The translations under genes were made by a program, and so were the position numbers. Under the pieces are notes generated by a model, which had not been told where the DNA came from, searched no databases, and saw nothing but the letters and a program-made list of their open reading frames with translations. DNA of 64,000 nucleotides from an uncultured Bacteroidales bacterium (lineage in GTDB: Bacteria; Bacteroidota; Bacteroidia; Bacteroidales; Bacteroidaceae): contig CACYBB010000006.1 in NCBI GenBank assembly GCA_902772585.1, positions 1-64,000 of the forward strand, given 5' to 3'. Below, piece after piece: positions 24,114-33,784 of the stretch (positions are counted from its first letter, which is position 1; each line of letters opens with the position of its first letter).

Positions 24114-25046
24114 ATGAAGACGAAATGTTTGATTATAGGCAGCGGGCCCGCAGGGTATACCGCTGCTATTTATGCCAGCCGTGCTAACCTACACCCCGTA
24201 GAGTATAGCGGCATGCAGCCTGGAGGCCAACTGACTCAGACCACTGAAGTAGAAAACTTCCCCGGTTACCCACAGGGTGTCGATGGCAATCAGATGATGA
24301 TGGACCTCCGCGAACAAGCCGAGCGCTTCGGTACTGACATCCGCGACGGCAGCATCGTACGCGTCGATTTCTCCAGTCGCCCATACAAAGCATGGGATGA
24401 GGAGAACAACGAGATAGAAGCAGACACCGTCATTATCGCTACAGGTGCATCAGCCAAATACTTGGGACTCGATGACGAGCGCAAATACAACGGACAGGGC
24501 GTTTCTGCTTGTGCTACCTGCGACGGTTTCTTCTATCGCAAGAAAACCGTAGCCGTCGTTGGTGGTGGCGATACCGCCTGCGAGGATGCTCTCTACCTCA
24601 GCGGACTGGCAAAGAAAGTGTACCTTATTGTACGCAAGCCCTTTCTGCGTGCCTCAAAAGTGATGCAGGACCGTGTGATGGCTACTGAGAACATCGAGAT
24701 ACTCTTTGAACACAATACCCTAGGCCTCTTTGGCGAGAATGGTGTAGAAGGTGCCCATCTGGTCAAGCGCAAGGGCGAGGCCGACGAACAGCTGGTAGAC
24801 ATCCAGATTGACGGATTCTTCCTGGCAATCGGTCACAAGCCCAATACGGACATCTTCAAGGAGTGGTTGGATACCGACGAAGTAGGCTATCTGAAGAAGA
24901 TAGACGGTACACCACGCACCAAGCTCCCTGGCATCTTCGTAGCCGGCGACTGTGCCGACCCCGTCTATCGCCAGGCTATCAGTGCAGCCGGTACCGGCTG
25001 CCAGGCTGCCATTGAAGCAGAACGCTTCCTACTGGAACACTCATAA
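24114..25046 (+). CDS. trxB: Thioredoxin reductase
   Basis: 310 residues. FAD-binding G-S-G-P-A-G at the start, redox-active C133-A-T-C136 in S-A-C-A-T-C-D-G, NADPH-binding G-G-G-D-T-A, and F-V-A-G-D-C near the C-terminus. It reduces thioredoxin with NADPH in the cytoplasm and so supplies electrons to the peroxidase encoded just upstream and to ribonucleotide reductase and other partners. Length and all cofactor motifs are standard. Confidence 0.96.
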   Translation: MKTKCLIIGSGPAGYTAAIYASRANLHPVEYSGMQPGGQLTQTTEVENFPGYPQGVDGNQMMMDLREQAERFGTDIRDGSIVRVDFSSRPYKAWDEENNEIEADTVIIATGASAKYLGLDDERKYNGQGVSACATCDGFFYRKKTVAVVGGGDTACEDALYLSGLAKKVYLIVRKPFLRASKVMQDRVMATENIEILFEHNTLGLFGENGVEGAHLVKRKGEADEQLVDIQIDGFFLAIGHKPNTDIFKEWLDTDEVGYLKKIDGTPRTKLPGIFVAGDCADPVYRQAISAAGTGCQAAIEAERFLLEHS

Positions 25047-25047
25047 T

Positions 25048-25130
25048 CCCCCTAAGTTAGGGGGACATAGGGGGTTTGAACAAACGCTCCTTCAGACCCC
25101 ACCTAACCTCCCTTAACTTAAGGGAGGAAT
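25048..25130. repeat. Intergenic double-palindrome element
   Basis: Contains TCCCCCTAAGTTAGGGGGA, then AGGGGGTTTGA facing TCAGACCCC, then CTCCCTTAACTTAAGGGAG. Two hairpins flank a larger inverted repeat, the same layout as the intragenic elements at 46531, 55881 and 57261 but with a different sequence. Confidence 0.6.
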
Positions 25131-25138
25131 AAAAATCA

Positions 25139-25172
25139 GAAAAGCCTCGCTTCACAGCGAGGCTTTTCCTTG
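25139..25172 (+). terminator. Terminator after trxB
   Basis: GAAAAGCCTCGC, loop TTCACA, GCGAGGCTTTTC, then CTTG. Perfect 12-base stem. Confidence 0.85.
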
Positions 25173-25482
25173 TAAAAACTAAATTAATCAACCATAAACC
25201 TTAACCATTAAAAATCTCTTGTTATGACTTTAGAGTATGAAACACTCTATCGGCGATAAAAAAATTCGCTAATCTCTTATCGACATTGCAAAGATAATAC
25301 ATTTATATTATTTACAGGTTTAGATAACATTAAATATAGTTTAATTATCGTTATTTATACGAATTTTCAACTTCAAATAACGTTTTTCAAACTAAAATCA
25401 AGGCATTTAACATCTTTTTAACGACGAAAGGGCTGTTTTTTTAAACAAAAAAATTATTTTTGCAACGATTAAACAATCGCCT
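25173..25482. other. Intergenic region with possible leader micro-ORF
   Basis: 310 bases with no ordinary gene, strongly A/T-rich from 25270 on. At 25224-25259 there is an 11-codon frame (M-T-L-E-Y-E-T-L-Y-R-R, stop) containing a small hairpin TAGAGT/ACTCTA, preceded by 7-base-period A-rich words (25186-25215). Nothing else is recognised except the promoter-like box near 25455. Confidence 0.4.
25455..25462 (+). promoter_or_regulatory. Possible -7 box of the AraC-type regulator gene
   Basis: TATTTTTG, 20 bases before the ATG at 25483. No clear -33 partner. Confidence 0.4.
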
Positions 25483-26490
25483 ATGAGCATCATCAACGTC
25501 ATTTTTATCTGTATTATCATCATTTTGGCGCTCCTAAACATCCGTATGAAGCTTCGCCAACCATCAGACAAGCATCAATTTATGTTGCCTGAGCGACTTG
25601 GCTTGCATGTTAGCAACAATGACATCATGCAATTCATAAAAGGAAGCGGTGATGAAATCAAATCATTCATGGAGCACAGGGGGATAGACTTCAAAATGAA
25701 GTATGAACCGGAGAGTATGATGGGATGGCTTGACACAGAACTGTTGGACAGAATACTTATCCTGTTATTATCTGATATGGCCAAACGTCTGGAACGCGGC
25801 GGAAAGATTACGATTGCAGCCTATACCAACCAACGATACGACAGCATCAACCTGCGCATCAGTGATAACGGAAGCAAGATTAGCGACAACAGCCTGCTCA
25901 TCATCCAATATATGGTTGCCTTCCATCGTGGTACCCTGAGAAACGAATATTTTGACCGACAGGGCAACACGCTTTTTATTGAGATACCTATCAAGAAAGA
26001 TGCCTATGAGACTGAGCAACTGGAAAGTAGCACCCTATCGGCTTTCCACATTCCCAGCAATATCGAGTTGCGCGTACCTACTATAGAGCTTCCTTCTGGT
26101 TACGAGGAGGGGAACACCAGTTTGCGAGAAATCATGCAAGCCCCCCACTCTGCCGATCAGGAATTCCTGCGACGTGCCATCCAGTGTATCAACGACCATA
26201 TCAGCGACACCGATTATGATCGACAGACTTTTGCCTCCGATATGGGTAGCAGTGTCAGCACCCTCTATAACAAGATTCGTGCACTGACAGGAAAAAACAT
26301 TTCCAACTTCACTCGCGACATCCGTATCAAGGCTGCATGCAAGTTAGCCAAAGAGCATCCAGACCTGCGCGTCAGCGACATCGCTTATCAGGTAGGTTTT
26401 CGTGACCCCAAATATTTTGCTACCTCCTTCAAGCGCGTTACAGGCGAACAACCCAAAGAGTATTTTGCAAAACTCCGAGGCGAAGGTTAA
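25483..26490 (+). CDS. Membrane-anchored AraC-type regulator with kinase-remnant domain
   Basis: 335 residues. One N-terminal membrane segment (residues 3-20, I-I-N-V-I-F-I-C-I-I-I-I-L-A). Residues 80-180 resemble the ATPase domain of histidine kinases (I-S-D-N-G-S-K-I-S as a G1-like box) but I see no phospho-acceptor His, no convincing N box and no receiver domain. Residues 225-330 are an AraC-type double helix-turn-helix: F-A-S-D-M-G-S-S-V-S-T-L-Y-N-K-I-R and V-S-D-I-A-Y-Q-V-G-F-R-D-P-K-Y-F. The layout looks like the C-terminal half of a hybrid two-component system that lost sensor and receiver. DNA-binding regulator; target unknown. Its end overlaps the convergent symporter gene by 4 bases. 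Confidence 0.75.
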   Translation: MSIINVIFICIIIILALLNIRMKLRQPSDKHQFMLPERLGLHVSNNDIMQFIKGSGDEIKSFMEHRGIDFKMKYEPESMMGWLDTELLDRILILLLSDMAKRLERGGKITIAAYTNQRYDSINLRISDNGSKISDNSLLIIQYMVAFHRGTLRNEYFDRQGNTLFIEIPIKKDAYETEQLESSTLSAFHIPSNIELRVPTIELPSGYEEGNTSLREIMQAPHSADQEFLRRAIQCINDHISDTDYDRQTFASDMGSSVSTLYNKIRALTGKNISNFTRDIRIKAACKLAKEHPDLRVSDIAYQVGFRDPKYFATSFKRVTGEQPKEYFAKLRGEG

Positions 26491-27896
26491 CGTTTGAATA
26501 GCCAGAGGCCAGAGAATGTCAGGAGGCCATTAAGCATCAGCAATTCATAGCCGAAGCGGTAGCCTGTGAGTTGTCCCACCACCATATCCAACAAATAACA
26601 GACGATTGGCGATGCCACACAGATATAAGGCACCAGGCGATCGTTGGTCTGCTTTTTTGTCAACAGTCCAAAGGCAAACAGTCCCAACAACGGACCATAA
26701 GTATAAGAACAGAGGATATAGATGGCATCGATAACGCTCGTAGAGTTCAGTACCTTGAATAACAAGATAAAAAAGACAAAGACCATAGCCATTCCGATAT
26801 GTACACGACGACGCAATCGCTCGTCATCAGCACGCCCACAGATATCCACACAATAGCTAGTGGTAAGTGCCGTCAGTGCAGAGTCGGCACTGGAGAATGC
26901 CGCAGCTACCATACCCAACATGAAGATGTATGATGTAAGAGGGATGATGGAAGATGTCTGCTGAATGAATACGGGTAGCAACTCGTCACCTTTAGCAGGC
27001 AAAGCTATTCCCTGTTGCTGATACCAGAATGTCAGCAACACACCCAGCGACAGGAACAGCAGGTTGGCAGGTACGAAGGCGACACCATAGGTGCACATAT
27101 CCTTCTGTGCATCGCGTAGCGAGCGACACGTCAGGTTCTTCTGCATCATATCCTGATCCAGTCCCGTCATGACAATGGCGATAAACGCACCACTCAGGAA
27201 CTGTTTCCAGAAATACTGCTTCGAGAACCAGTCGTCCATGATGAAGACACGCGACAGTTCACTATTACTGATAGCCGTCACCGCATCGTTCAGCGTCATA
27301 CCCAATTCCCCCATTACCTTATATATAATAAGGAGTAAGGCACCAAACAAGCACGCTGTCTGCAAGGCATCCGTCCAAACAATAGTCTTGATACCGCCTT
27401 GTCGGGTGTAGAGCCAGATGAGCGCCGTCATTGCTATCACAACAAGGAAGAAATTGATTTTCAGACCACTGCACTCCATCAGTATCCAACACACCACATA
27501 GAAGCGCACAGCAGCCCCCGTCATCTTCGACAACAGGAAAAACGAGGCGCCAGCCTTATATGCCTTCGGCCCAATGCGCTGTCCCAAATAACTGTAGATG
27601 GTTGTCAGGTTCAGTCGGTAGTAGAGTGGCAACAGCACAAAGGCTATCACTGCATAGCCCACAATAAAGCCTAGACACGTCTGCAAATACGTCATACCAA
27701 TACTGTTCACCATGCCTGGCACCGACACGAAGGTAATGCCTGATATGGAAGCGCCAACCATGCCAAACGCTACCATATACCATGGCGACTGTCGGTTGGC
27801 ACGATAGAACGTCTCGTTGGTTGCCCGTCGTCCTGTCCACCGACTGATGGCATACAACAGGGAAAAATATGCTAAAACGACTATTATCATTGTCAT
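26487..27896 (-). CDS. Sodium:solute symporter family protein
   Basis: 469 residues from the ATG at 27896, preferred because the first membrane helix (I-I-V-V-L-A-Y-F-S-L-L-Y) starts there. About 13 membrane segments. SSS-family marks: G-A-S-I-S-G-I-T-F-V-S-V-P-G near residue 60, G-A-F-I-A-I-V-M-T-G-L-D-Q-D-M-M-Q, and a S-S-A-D-S-A-L-T-A-L segment that in the family contributes to the Na+ site. Inner-membrane Na+-coupled uptake; substrate not predictable, though similarity of layout is to the Bacteroidetes group near sialic acid, sugar or amino acid transporters. Single-gene unit, convergent with the regulator and divergent from trpB. Confidence 0.88.
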   Translation of the reverse strand: MTMIIVVLAYFSLLYAISRWTGRRATNETFYRANRQSPWYMVAFGMVGASISGITFVSVPGMVNSIGMTYLQTCLGFIVGYAVIAFVLLPLYYRLNLTTIYSYLGQRIGPKAYKAGASFFLLSKMTGAAVRFYVVCWILMECSGLKINFFLVVIAMTALIWLYTRQGGIKTIVWTDALQTACLFGALLLIIYKVMGELGMTLNDAVTAISNSELSRVFIMDDWFSKQYFWKQFLSGAFIAIVMTGLDQDMMQKNLTCRSLRDAQKDMCTYGVAFVPANLLFLSLGVLLTFWYQQQGIALPAKGDELLPVFIQQTSSIIPLTSYIFMLGMVAAAFSSADSALTALTTSYCVDICGRADDERLRRRVHIGMAMVFVFFILLFKVLNSTSVIDAIYILCSYTYGPLLGLFAFGLLTKKQTNDRLVPYICVASPIVCYLLDMVVGQLTGYRFGYELLMLNGLLTFSGLWLFKR

Positions 27897-27976
27897 AATG
27901 GCTGCAAAATTACAAAAAATAACGCAATTTGGCAATAAATTGTAATCTGTAAATCGTAAAATTGTAAATTTATGAT

Positions 27977-27984
27977 TACCTTTG
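27977..27984 (+). promoter_or_regulatory. -7 box of the TrpB2 gene promoter
   Basis: TACCTTTG, 35 bases before the start at 28019. No TTTG at the usual upstream distance. Confidence 0.6.
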
Positions 27985-28018
27985 CAGGCGGTAATTTATT
28001 CACCAACACCTAAAAGCA

Positions 28019-29380
28019 ATGACAAAACAGAAAAAATTCCTCCTTCAGGAGAGTGAGATTCCTACACAGTGGTACAACATTCAGGCCGACATGCCCAACA
28101 AACCCATGCCGCCCATCCATCCGGCTACGAAGCAGCCTCTGGGAGTAGATGACCTTGCACACATCTTCCCACGTGAATGCTGTGTACAGGAGCTGGATAC
28201 GGAGCACCGTTGGATAGACATCCCTGAGGACGTGCTCGAGAAGTACAAGTACTATCGTTCCACTCCGCTGGTACGTGCATACGCACTGGAAGAGGCACTG
28301 GGTACTCCTGCCCACATCTATTTCAAGAACGAGTCAACCAATCCCCTAGGTTCACACAAAATCAACTCTGCCCTGCCACAGTGCTATTATGCCAAGCAGG
28401 AAGGCACGACGAACGTCACCACTGAGACCGGTGCCGGTCAGTGGGGTGCCGCCCTTTCGTATGCTGCCAAGATCTACGGACTGGACTGCGCCGTCTATCA
28501 GGTGAAGATTACCATGCAGCAGAAGCCTTATCGTTCTTCGATTATGCGCACCTTCGGTGCCGTCGTCACCGGTTCTCCCTCGATGTCTACCCGTGCCGGT
28601 AAGGACATCCTGACCAAGGATCCGACGCACAGTGGTTCGCTGGGTACCGCTATCTCTGAGGCAGTTGAGTTGGCAACGACCACTCCCAATTGTAAATATA
28701 CGCTTGGTTCCGTACTGAACCACGTTGGTTTGCATCAGACCATCATCGGTCTGGAGGCAGAGAAGCAGATGGCAATGGCTGGCGAGTATCCTGATATCGT
28801 GATTGGCTGCTTCGGTGGCGGTTCCAACTTCGGTGGTATCTCGTTCCCATTCATGCGTCACAACCTGAGTGGCGAGCGCCATACCGAGTTTATTGCTGCT
28901 GAGCCCGACAGCTGTCCGAAATTGACCCGTGGCCAGTTCCGCTACGACTTTGGTGACGAAGCTGGTTACACACCTCTGCTGCCCATGTACACGCTGGGCC
29001 ACAACTTCAAGCCCTCCAACATCCATGCTGGTGGTCTGCGCTATCATGGTGCAGGTATGATTATCAGCCAGTTGATTAAGGACGGTCTGATGCACGGTGT
29101 CGATATTCCTCAGCTCGAGACCTTCGAGGCTGGTATGCTCTTCGCCCGCACGGAGGGTATCATCCCCGCTCCTGAGAGCACTCACGCTATCGCTGCTACT
29201 ATCCGCGAAGCCAAGAAGTGCAAGGAAACGGGCGAGGCAAAAGTTATTCTCTTCAACCTCTCTGGTCACGGACTCATCGACATGCCATCGTACGAGGCCT
29301 TCATCAAGGGTGACCTGCAGAACTACACGGTTACTGACGAGATGATTGCCGAGAACCTTGCAGAATTGGACAAACAATAA
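28019..29380 (+). CDS. trpB: Tryptophan synthase beta subunit, TrpB2 type
   Basis: 453 residues, longer than classical TrpB (about 400) and matching the TrpB2 subfamily. PLP Lys is K114 in G-S-H-K-I-N-S-A; E-T-G-A-G-Q-W-G and the phosphate-binding G-C-F-G-G-G-S-N-F-G are present, as is E-G-I-I-P-A-P-E-S-T-H-A. Catalyses tryptophan formation from indole and serine; TrpB2 enzymes often act without TrpA. No other trp gene is adjacent and no attenuator leader is seen, which fits an indole-salvage role. Confidence 0.93.
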   Translation: MTKQKKFLLQESEIPTQWYNIQADMPNKPMPPIHPATKQPLGVDDLAHIFPRECCVQELDTEHRWIDIPEDVLEKYKYYRSTPLVRAYALEEALGTPAHIYFKNESTNPLGSHKINSALPQCYYAKQEGTTNVTTETGAGQWGAALSYAAKIYGLDCAVYQVKITMQQKPYRSSIMRTFGAVVTGSPSMSTRAGKDILTKDPTHSGSLGTAISEAVELATTTPNCKYTLGSVLNHVGLHQTIIGLEAEKQMAMAGEYPDIVIGCFGGGSNFGGISFPFMRHNLSGERHTEFIAAEPDSCPKLTRGQFRYDFGDEAGYTPLLPMYTLGHNFKPSNIHAGGLRYHGAGMIISQLIKDGLMHGVDIPQLETFEAGMLFARTEGIIPAPESTHAIAATIREAKKCKETGEAKVILFNLSGHGLIDMPSYEAFIKGDLQNYTVTDEMIAENLAELDKQ

Positions 29381-29489
29381 CATTTTTTAGAAACGAATTG
29401 CCATAATTAATCGTAATATTTCCATAATACAACTATTATATTATTATGAATAAATTATGAGTATTACGGTTATTCGTTTCCGATAAAAT

Positions 29490-29533
29490 AAAAGCTGCGC
29501 CTTACTCCTAATGAGTTTGGCACAGCTTTTTTA
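29490..29533. terminator. Bidirectional terminator between trpB and the outer-membrane barrel gene
   Basis: AAAGCTGCGCC and GGCACAGCTTT form the stem; T-run TTTTTT on the plus side and A-run on the other, between convergent genes. Confidence 0.75.
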
Positions 29534-29551
29534 TTGGTTATTGTTTATTGC

Positions 29552-32524
29552 TTAGAATCTGCCAGGGCCTCCAAAGCCACCGCCACCGGGACGACCGCCA
29601 CCGAAGCCACCGCCGAAGCCACCACCACGGCCACCACGACCACCGCCAGGACCTCCGAAACCAGGACCACCCTGACCACGACGGTTGGCACCCATACCTC
29701 CAAAGAGGTTCAGACGATAGATGACGTGCAGCATAGCATAGCTGGTAATAGCGTTATACTCCGTATCGGTACGCTGCATAGCCGAGATTGCGCGGCTGAA
29801 GGTTGACTGTTCCTTCAAGATATCATAGAACTGAAGCGACAGCGTCAGTGCGTTGCCACGCAGGAACGACTGTGAAAGCTGGGCATTCCATATGAGCTCG
29901 TTGGTATTCATCGAAGCATCGTTGTAACCACGACGGCTATTCATGTTTATGTTAGTTGACAACTGTGTACCCCAAGGAGCTGTCAGCATGGTGCTGGCAC
30001 CATACGAGAAAGTCCATGTGTCAAGGTTGTTGTTTTCCTGCAGTTCGCTACGGTTGTGATTGTATTCCAACGAACCATTCAGTTCCAACTCAAACCAACT
30101 GTTACGATAACTGGTAGATAGGCGCTCGCCAATGGTCGTTGCACGTGTCACCGACTTCTGAGAATTCTGATTCAGCAGACTTACGAAACCTACGTTATGT
30201 GCATAGCGTAACGTCGTGAAGGTGTTGACATTGAAATAGCCTGCAGAGTCGACAGACGTATTGAACATCACCATAGCGAAGGCATTCCAGTTGCCATTGA
30301 TATTCTCGGGCTTCGTAATCGTACCACCCGTCTTTTCATCGTAAGTGGTCATCGACGAGATACTGTTGCTGGTAGTCGAGAAGTTTGCATTCACCATCAA
30401 GCTACGCTGATAGCTCTGCCAGTAGTTGTTATACTGGAAACGCATGCTCTGCGTAAATGAAGGCTTCAAGCCCGGGTTACCCTTGCGGATGTTTAGCGGG
30501 TTCGAGTCGTCGGTAATGTCCAACAGGTCGCTCATTGATGGCTGACTGGTGTTGGCACGGTAGGTCAAGCGCATCTGGCTGACATTAGAAATCTTCCAAC
30601 GGAAGTCAGCAGTTGGTGCAAAATTGGTCACTGTACGGGTAGTGTCAGAGTGTACCCCCTTATAGTCTTGAACAAAGTCAGACTTCTGAGGTACCATCTG
30701 CACACCAATGTTGAGGTTGTATGCATCACGTACCACGCGCAGCATGACCTCGGCTGTATGGATATAGTTTTTGTATTCAGAATAGCGGCTCAAATCAGTA
30801 GATTTGTAGTCCTCAAGAGGTGCGCCGCCCATCAGCGAGAGATAATCATCCCAACCACGATAAGAAGGAACCACGCTCATGAAATCCCATCCATTACCAC
30901 CCAGGTCGTAGGTACCACGATCGCTCTTGCTGTACTTATACTGGTACTGGTAAGAGAACTGCAGATAGGTACGGCGCATGATAGGCTCGCTATAGGTCAG
31001 ACGGATGCTGTAGTCCCAGTTCTTGGTAGGCGTTACTGCATAGCGGTTGTTCTCCACATTGGGCATTGTGCCATAGTAGTTCACCAGATCATTAGAGAAC
31101 GACTTGCTCAAGCCCTCACTGTAGTTGGCGCCAAGACGCAGCGTAATGTTGCGACCATAGTTGTTGAGTTTGCGGTTATACTGTCCCCAGCCACCAACGC
31201 TCTTGTTATCGCTATAGCTCAGGCTATTGCTGAGGTTGCTGTTCTTGACAATACTGTTACCTTCTGCGTCTTTCTCATTGACAAGTTGAGCCAGCTGACT
31301 CAGCGGGTCTGTAATACCATTAATACTATAGGGGTCCTTGCTGAAAGTAGCACTCGAACCATCAGTCAGTCCGTCACTTGAATTGTAGTTAAACTGCGGA
31401 CGGAACATGATGTTGGTCATGGAATCGGGCGTCCACTCGATACGGAATTGACCATTCCAAGCGTTCGAGCGCGACAGATTGTTGCTGAGTCGGTTGCCAA
31501 ATGAACTAACTGAAGAACTCATAAAACTCTCAGAAGCCGTCTTGCTGACAGCATCACCGTCACTGTGGTTCCAACGGATGCTACCATCCACGGTAATCAG
31601 GTCAGTCTTCTCATAGTTCAGGTTCAGACCCGTCATCTTCGTAGCTGTCAGGCCCTGACGGCCACCGCCGAAGCGACCACCGCCACCACCAAAGCCCATA
31701 TCATTGACGTTGTTAGCACTGGTCATCAGGAATGCCTTAAAGTCATCTTTCATCAAACCGCCAAATATACGGCCTGAGTAACGGTCCTTCGTACCAGCTG
31801 CCAGGTCGGCATTGACCATAATACCCTTGTTCATACCAGTCTTGATGCCAAAGTCGAGCACGGTCTCTTCCTCACCGTCATCAATACCACTGACACGAGC
31901 CAGGTCGCTCTTCTGGTCGTATGCACGCACGCGCTCAATAATGTTTGTCGGCAGGTTCTTCAAGGCGGTCTTCGTGTCACCCGTCATAAACTCCTTACCG
32001 TCAACCTTAATCTTCTTCACCTCCTTACCGTTGATGGTAATCTTACCGTCGTCATCCACCTGTGCGCCAGGCAGACGCTTCACCAGTTCCTCCACAACGG
32101 ATCCCTCTGGTGTACGATAGGCAGAAGCATTATATATAAAGGTATCAGCCTTCACGATGACCTTCGACGCATTACCCGTCACCACAGTGTTTTTCAGCAT
32201 GATGGCGTCGGGCTTCAGCGTCAGCGTACCCAAGGCAACATCCTTGTCGTCAGTCACGCTGACACGCTTGGTGAAAGGTTTGAAACCCACACAGGTTATC
32301 TGCAGAATGTAGGTACCTGCCTTTGGTGCTGACACACGGAATTTACCTTCCATTGAGGTCAGTCCGCCAGTCACCAGTGTAGAGTCAGTACGAAGCAGTT
32401 TTACGGTGGTCTGTGCTACTGGCTCCTGGGTGTCACTCTCGACTACCACACCACTCACATGGCGCTGGGCCATCACTACCACACTACTCAGTAAGAATAG
32501 GATAATAAATAGATGCTTTCTCAT
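29552..32524 (-). CDS. TonB-dependent receptor-like outer-membrane beta-barrel protein
   Basis: 990 residues with a signal peptide (ends near A-Q at 20). Residues 22-100 are a carboxypeptidase-regulatory-like domain (V-S-G-V-V-V-E-S-D, A-G-T-Y-I-L-Q-I-T), residues 110-215 a plug-like domain (K-R-L-P-G-A-Q-V-D-D-D-G-K-I-T-I-N-G), the rest a barrel of the OMP_b-brl_3 type. Residues 950-990 are almost entirely Gly, Arg, Phe and Pro (G-F-G-G-G repeats) and end in Phe. Such Gly-rich tails are unusual after a barrel and may be periplasmic or surface-exposed. Substrate unknown. Single gene, opposite to aroB. The nearby LTxxQ protein shares the same type of tail. Confidence 0.85.
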   Translation of the reverse strand: MRKHLFIILFLLSSVVVMAQRHVSGVVVESDTQEPVAQTTVKLLRTDSTLVTGGLTSMEGKFRVSAPKAGTYILQITCVGFKPFTKRVSVTDDKDVALGTLTLKPDAIMLKNTVVTGNASKVIVKADTFIYNASAYRTPEGSVVEELVKRLPGAQVDDDGKITINGKEVKKIKVDGKEFMTGDTKTALKNLPTNIIERVRAYDQKSDLARVSGIDDGEEETVLDFGIKTGMNKGIMVNADLAAGTKDRYSGRIFGGLMKDDFKAFLMTSANNVNDMGFGGGGGRFGGGRQGLTATKMTGLNLNYEKTDLITVDGSIRWNHSDGDAVSKTASESFMSSSVSSFGNRLSNNLSRSNAWNGQFRIEWTPDSMTNIMFRPQFNYNSSDGLTDGSSATFSKDPYSINGITDPLSQLAQLVNEKDAEGNSIVKNSNLSNSLSYSDNKSVGGWGQYNRKLNNYGRNITLRLGANYSEGLSKSFSNDLVNYYGTMPNVENNRYAVTPTKNWDYSIRLTYSEPIMRRTYLQFSYQYQYKYSKSDRGTYDLGGNGWDFMSVVPSYRGWDDYLSLMGGAPLEDYKSTDLSRYSEYKNYIHTAEVMLRVVRDAYNLNIGVQMVPQKSDFVQDYKGVHSDTTRTVTNFAPTADFRWKISNVSQMRLTYRANTSQPSMSDLLDITDDSNPLNIRKGNPGLKPSFTQSMRFQYNNYWQSYQRSLMVNANFSTTSNSISSMTTYDEKTGGTITKPENINGNWNAFAMVMFNTSVDSAGYFNVNTFTTLRYAHNVGFVSLLNQNSQKSVTRATTIGERLSTSYRNSWFELELNGSLEYNHNRSELQENNNLDTWTFSYGASTMLTAPWGTQLSTNINMNSRRGYNDASMNTNELIWNAQLSQSFLRGNALTLSLQFYDILKEQSTFSRAISAMQRTDTEYNAITSYAMLHVIYRLNLFGGMGANRRGQGGPGFGGPGGGRGGRGGGFGGGFGGGRPGGGGFGGPGRF

Positions 32525-32677
32525 TGTTATGAATGATTGATTTTTTGTTATCTATGACGCACGAAAAGTAGAAAAGTTTAATAATTCAGGAAAAAAATAA
32601 CGTAAAAATTACAATAATACCTCATTTTTTATACGAGTTTGCTCAAATTGTATTAATTTTGCACCCCAAAAGCAACT

Positions 32678-33733
32678 ATGGACCAGCAAAAGGTAGTCAT
32701 ATCACAACATCTAGAGCAGTCGCTCAGCCAAGCTTTGGCCGAGTGCACTTTCGACCGTCTCTTCGTCCTCGTAGACGAAACGACCAAGAAATGTTGCCTC
32801 CCAACGCTATCATCCGCCATCAGACATCTGCCATCAGACATCGGTATCATTACCATTGGTGCCACTGATCAGCACAAGACGCTCGACACCCTTAGTCATG
32901 TGTGGAGCGAACTGCAGCGTATGGGTGCTACACGCCACTCGCTGATGATCAATCTGGGCGGAGGCATGGTGACCGACTTGGGAGGCTTTGCTGCATCTAC
33001 CTTCAAGCGTGGCATACATTATATCAATATACCCACCACCCTGCTGTCCATGGTCGACGCCTCTGTTGGCGGTAAGACCGGCATCAACTTCGGAGGTCTG
33101 AAGAATGAGATTGGTGTCTTCAACAATGCCGATTGCGTCATTCTTGACACCACGTTCCTGAAGACCCTCGACCAGGAGAACATCCTCTCAGGCTATGCCG
33201 AGATGCTGAAGCACGGACTTATCGACAGCGAAGCCCATTGGGCAGAATTGCTTGGTAATCCAGAAAATCTGGATAATCTAGAGAGACTTGCCACTTTAGT
33301 TGCCCGCAGCGTTGCCGTCAAGCAGCGCATTGTCACCGAGGACCCCACAGAACGTGGCCTGCGCAAGGCGCTGAATCTGGGACATACCGCTGGGCATGCT
33401 TTCGAGTCACTGACGCTGGAGCGTACCCCCATCCTTCACGGCTATGCTGTAGCCTACGGACTGGTGGTCGAACTCTATCTGTCGTGCGTAAAGACGGGCT
33501 TCCCCACCGACAAGATGCGCCAGACGGTACAATTTATCAAAGAGCACTATGGCCGTATGGCCATCACCTGTGATGACTATCCCCACTTGCTGGAGTTGAT
33601 GCATCACGATAAGAAGAATGAGGGCAGCGCCATCAACTTCACCCTCTTGGCCGACATTGGTGATCTGCGTATCAACCAGACAGCCACTGAGGAGGAGATC
33701 AAAGAAGCCCTCGACTTCTATAGAGAGAACTAA
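32678..33733 (+). CDS. aroB: 3-Dehydroquinate synthase
   Basis: 351 residues, normal length. NAD-binding G-G-G-M-V-T-D-L-G-G-F-A-A-S-T, then T-T-L-L-S-M-V-D-A-S-V-G-G-K-T-G-I-N, and metal-ligand segments G-Y-A-E-M-L-K-H-G and N-L-G-H-T-A-G-H-A-F-E. Converts DAHP to 3-dehydroquinate, the second step of the shikimate pathway, in the cytoplasm. Stands alone; a -7-like TTAATTTTG lies just upstream (32653-32661) and a strong hairpin follows. Confidence 0.95.
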   Translation: MDQQKVVISQHLEQSLSQALAECTFDRLFVLVDETTKKCCLPTLSSAIRHLPSDIGIITIGATDQHKTLDTLSHVWSELQRMGATRHSLMINLGGGMVTDLGGFAASTFKRGIHYINIPTTLLSMVDASVGGKTGINFGGLKNEIGVFNNADCVILDTTFLKTLDQENILSGYAEMLKHGLIDSEAHWAELLGNPENLDNLERLATLVARSVAVKQRIVTEDPTERGLRKALNLGHTAGHAFESLTLERTPILHGYAVAYGLVVELYLSCVKTGFPTDKMRQTVQFIKEHYGRMAITCDDYPHLLELMHHDKKNEGSAINFTLLADIGDLRINQTATEEEIKEALDFYREN

Positions 33734-33784
33734 TAATAGCAAATAGGAACACTACTACCTATTTAAATTTGCTAATTAACCAAC

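Noticed and set aside
27985-28018. Tryptophan attenuator or T-box before trpB
   Set aside because: The leader is only about 30 bases, with no Trp codons in a row and no alternative hairpins.
28352-29383. 343-codon minus-strand reading opposite trpB
   Set aside because: Long but fully antisense to a clear TrpB2 gene, with no motif or start signal. High codon bias in the real gene produces such shadows.
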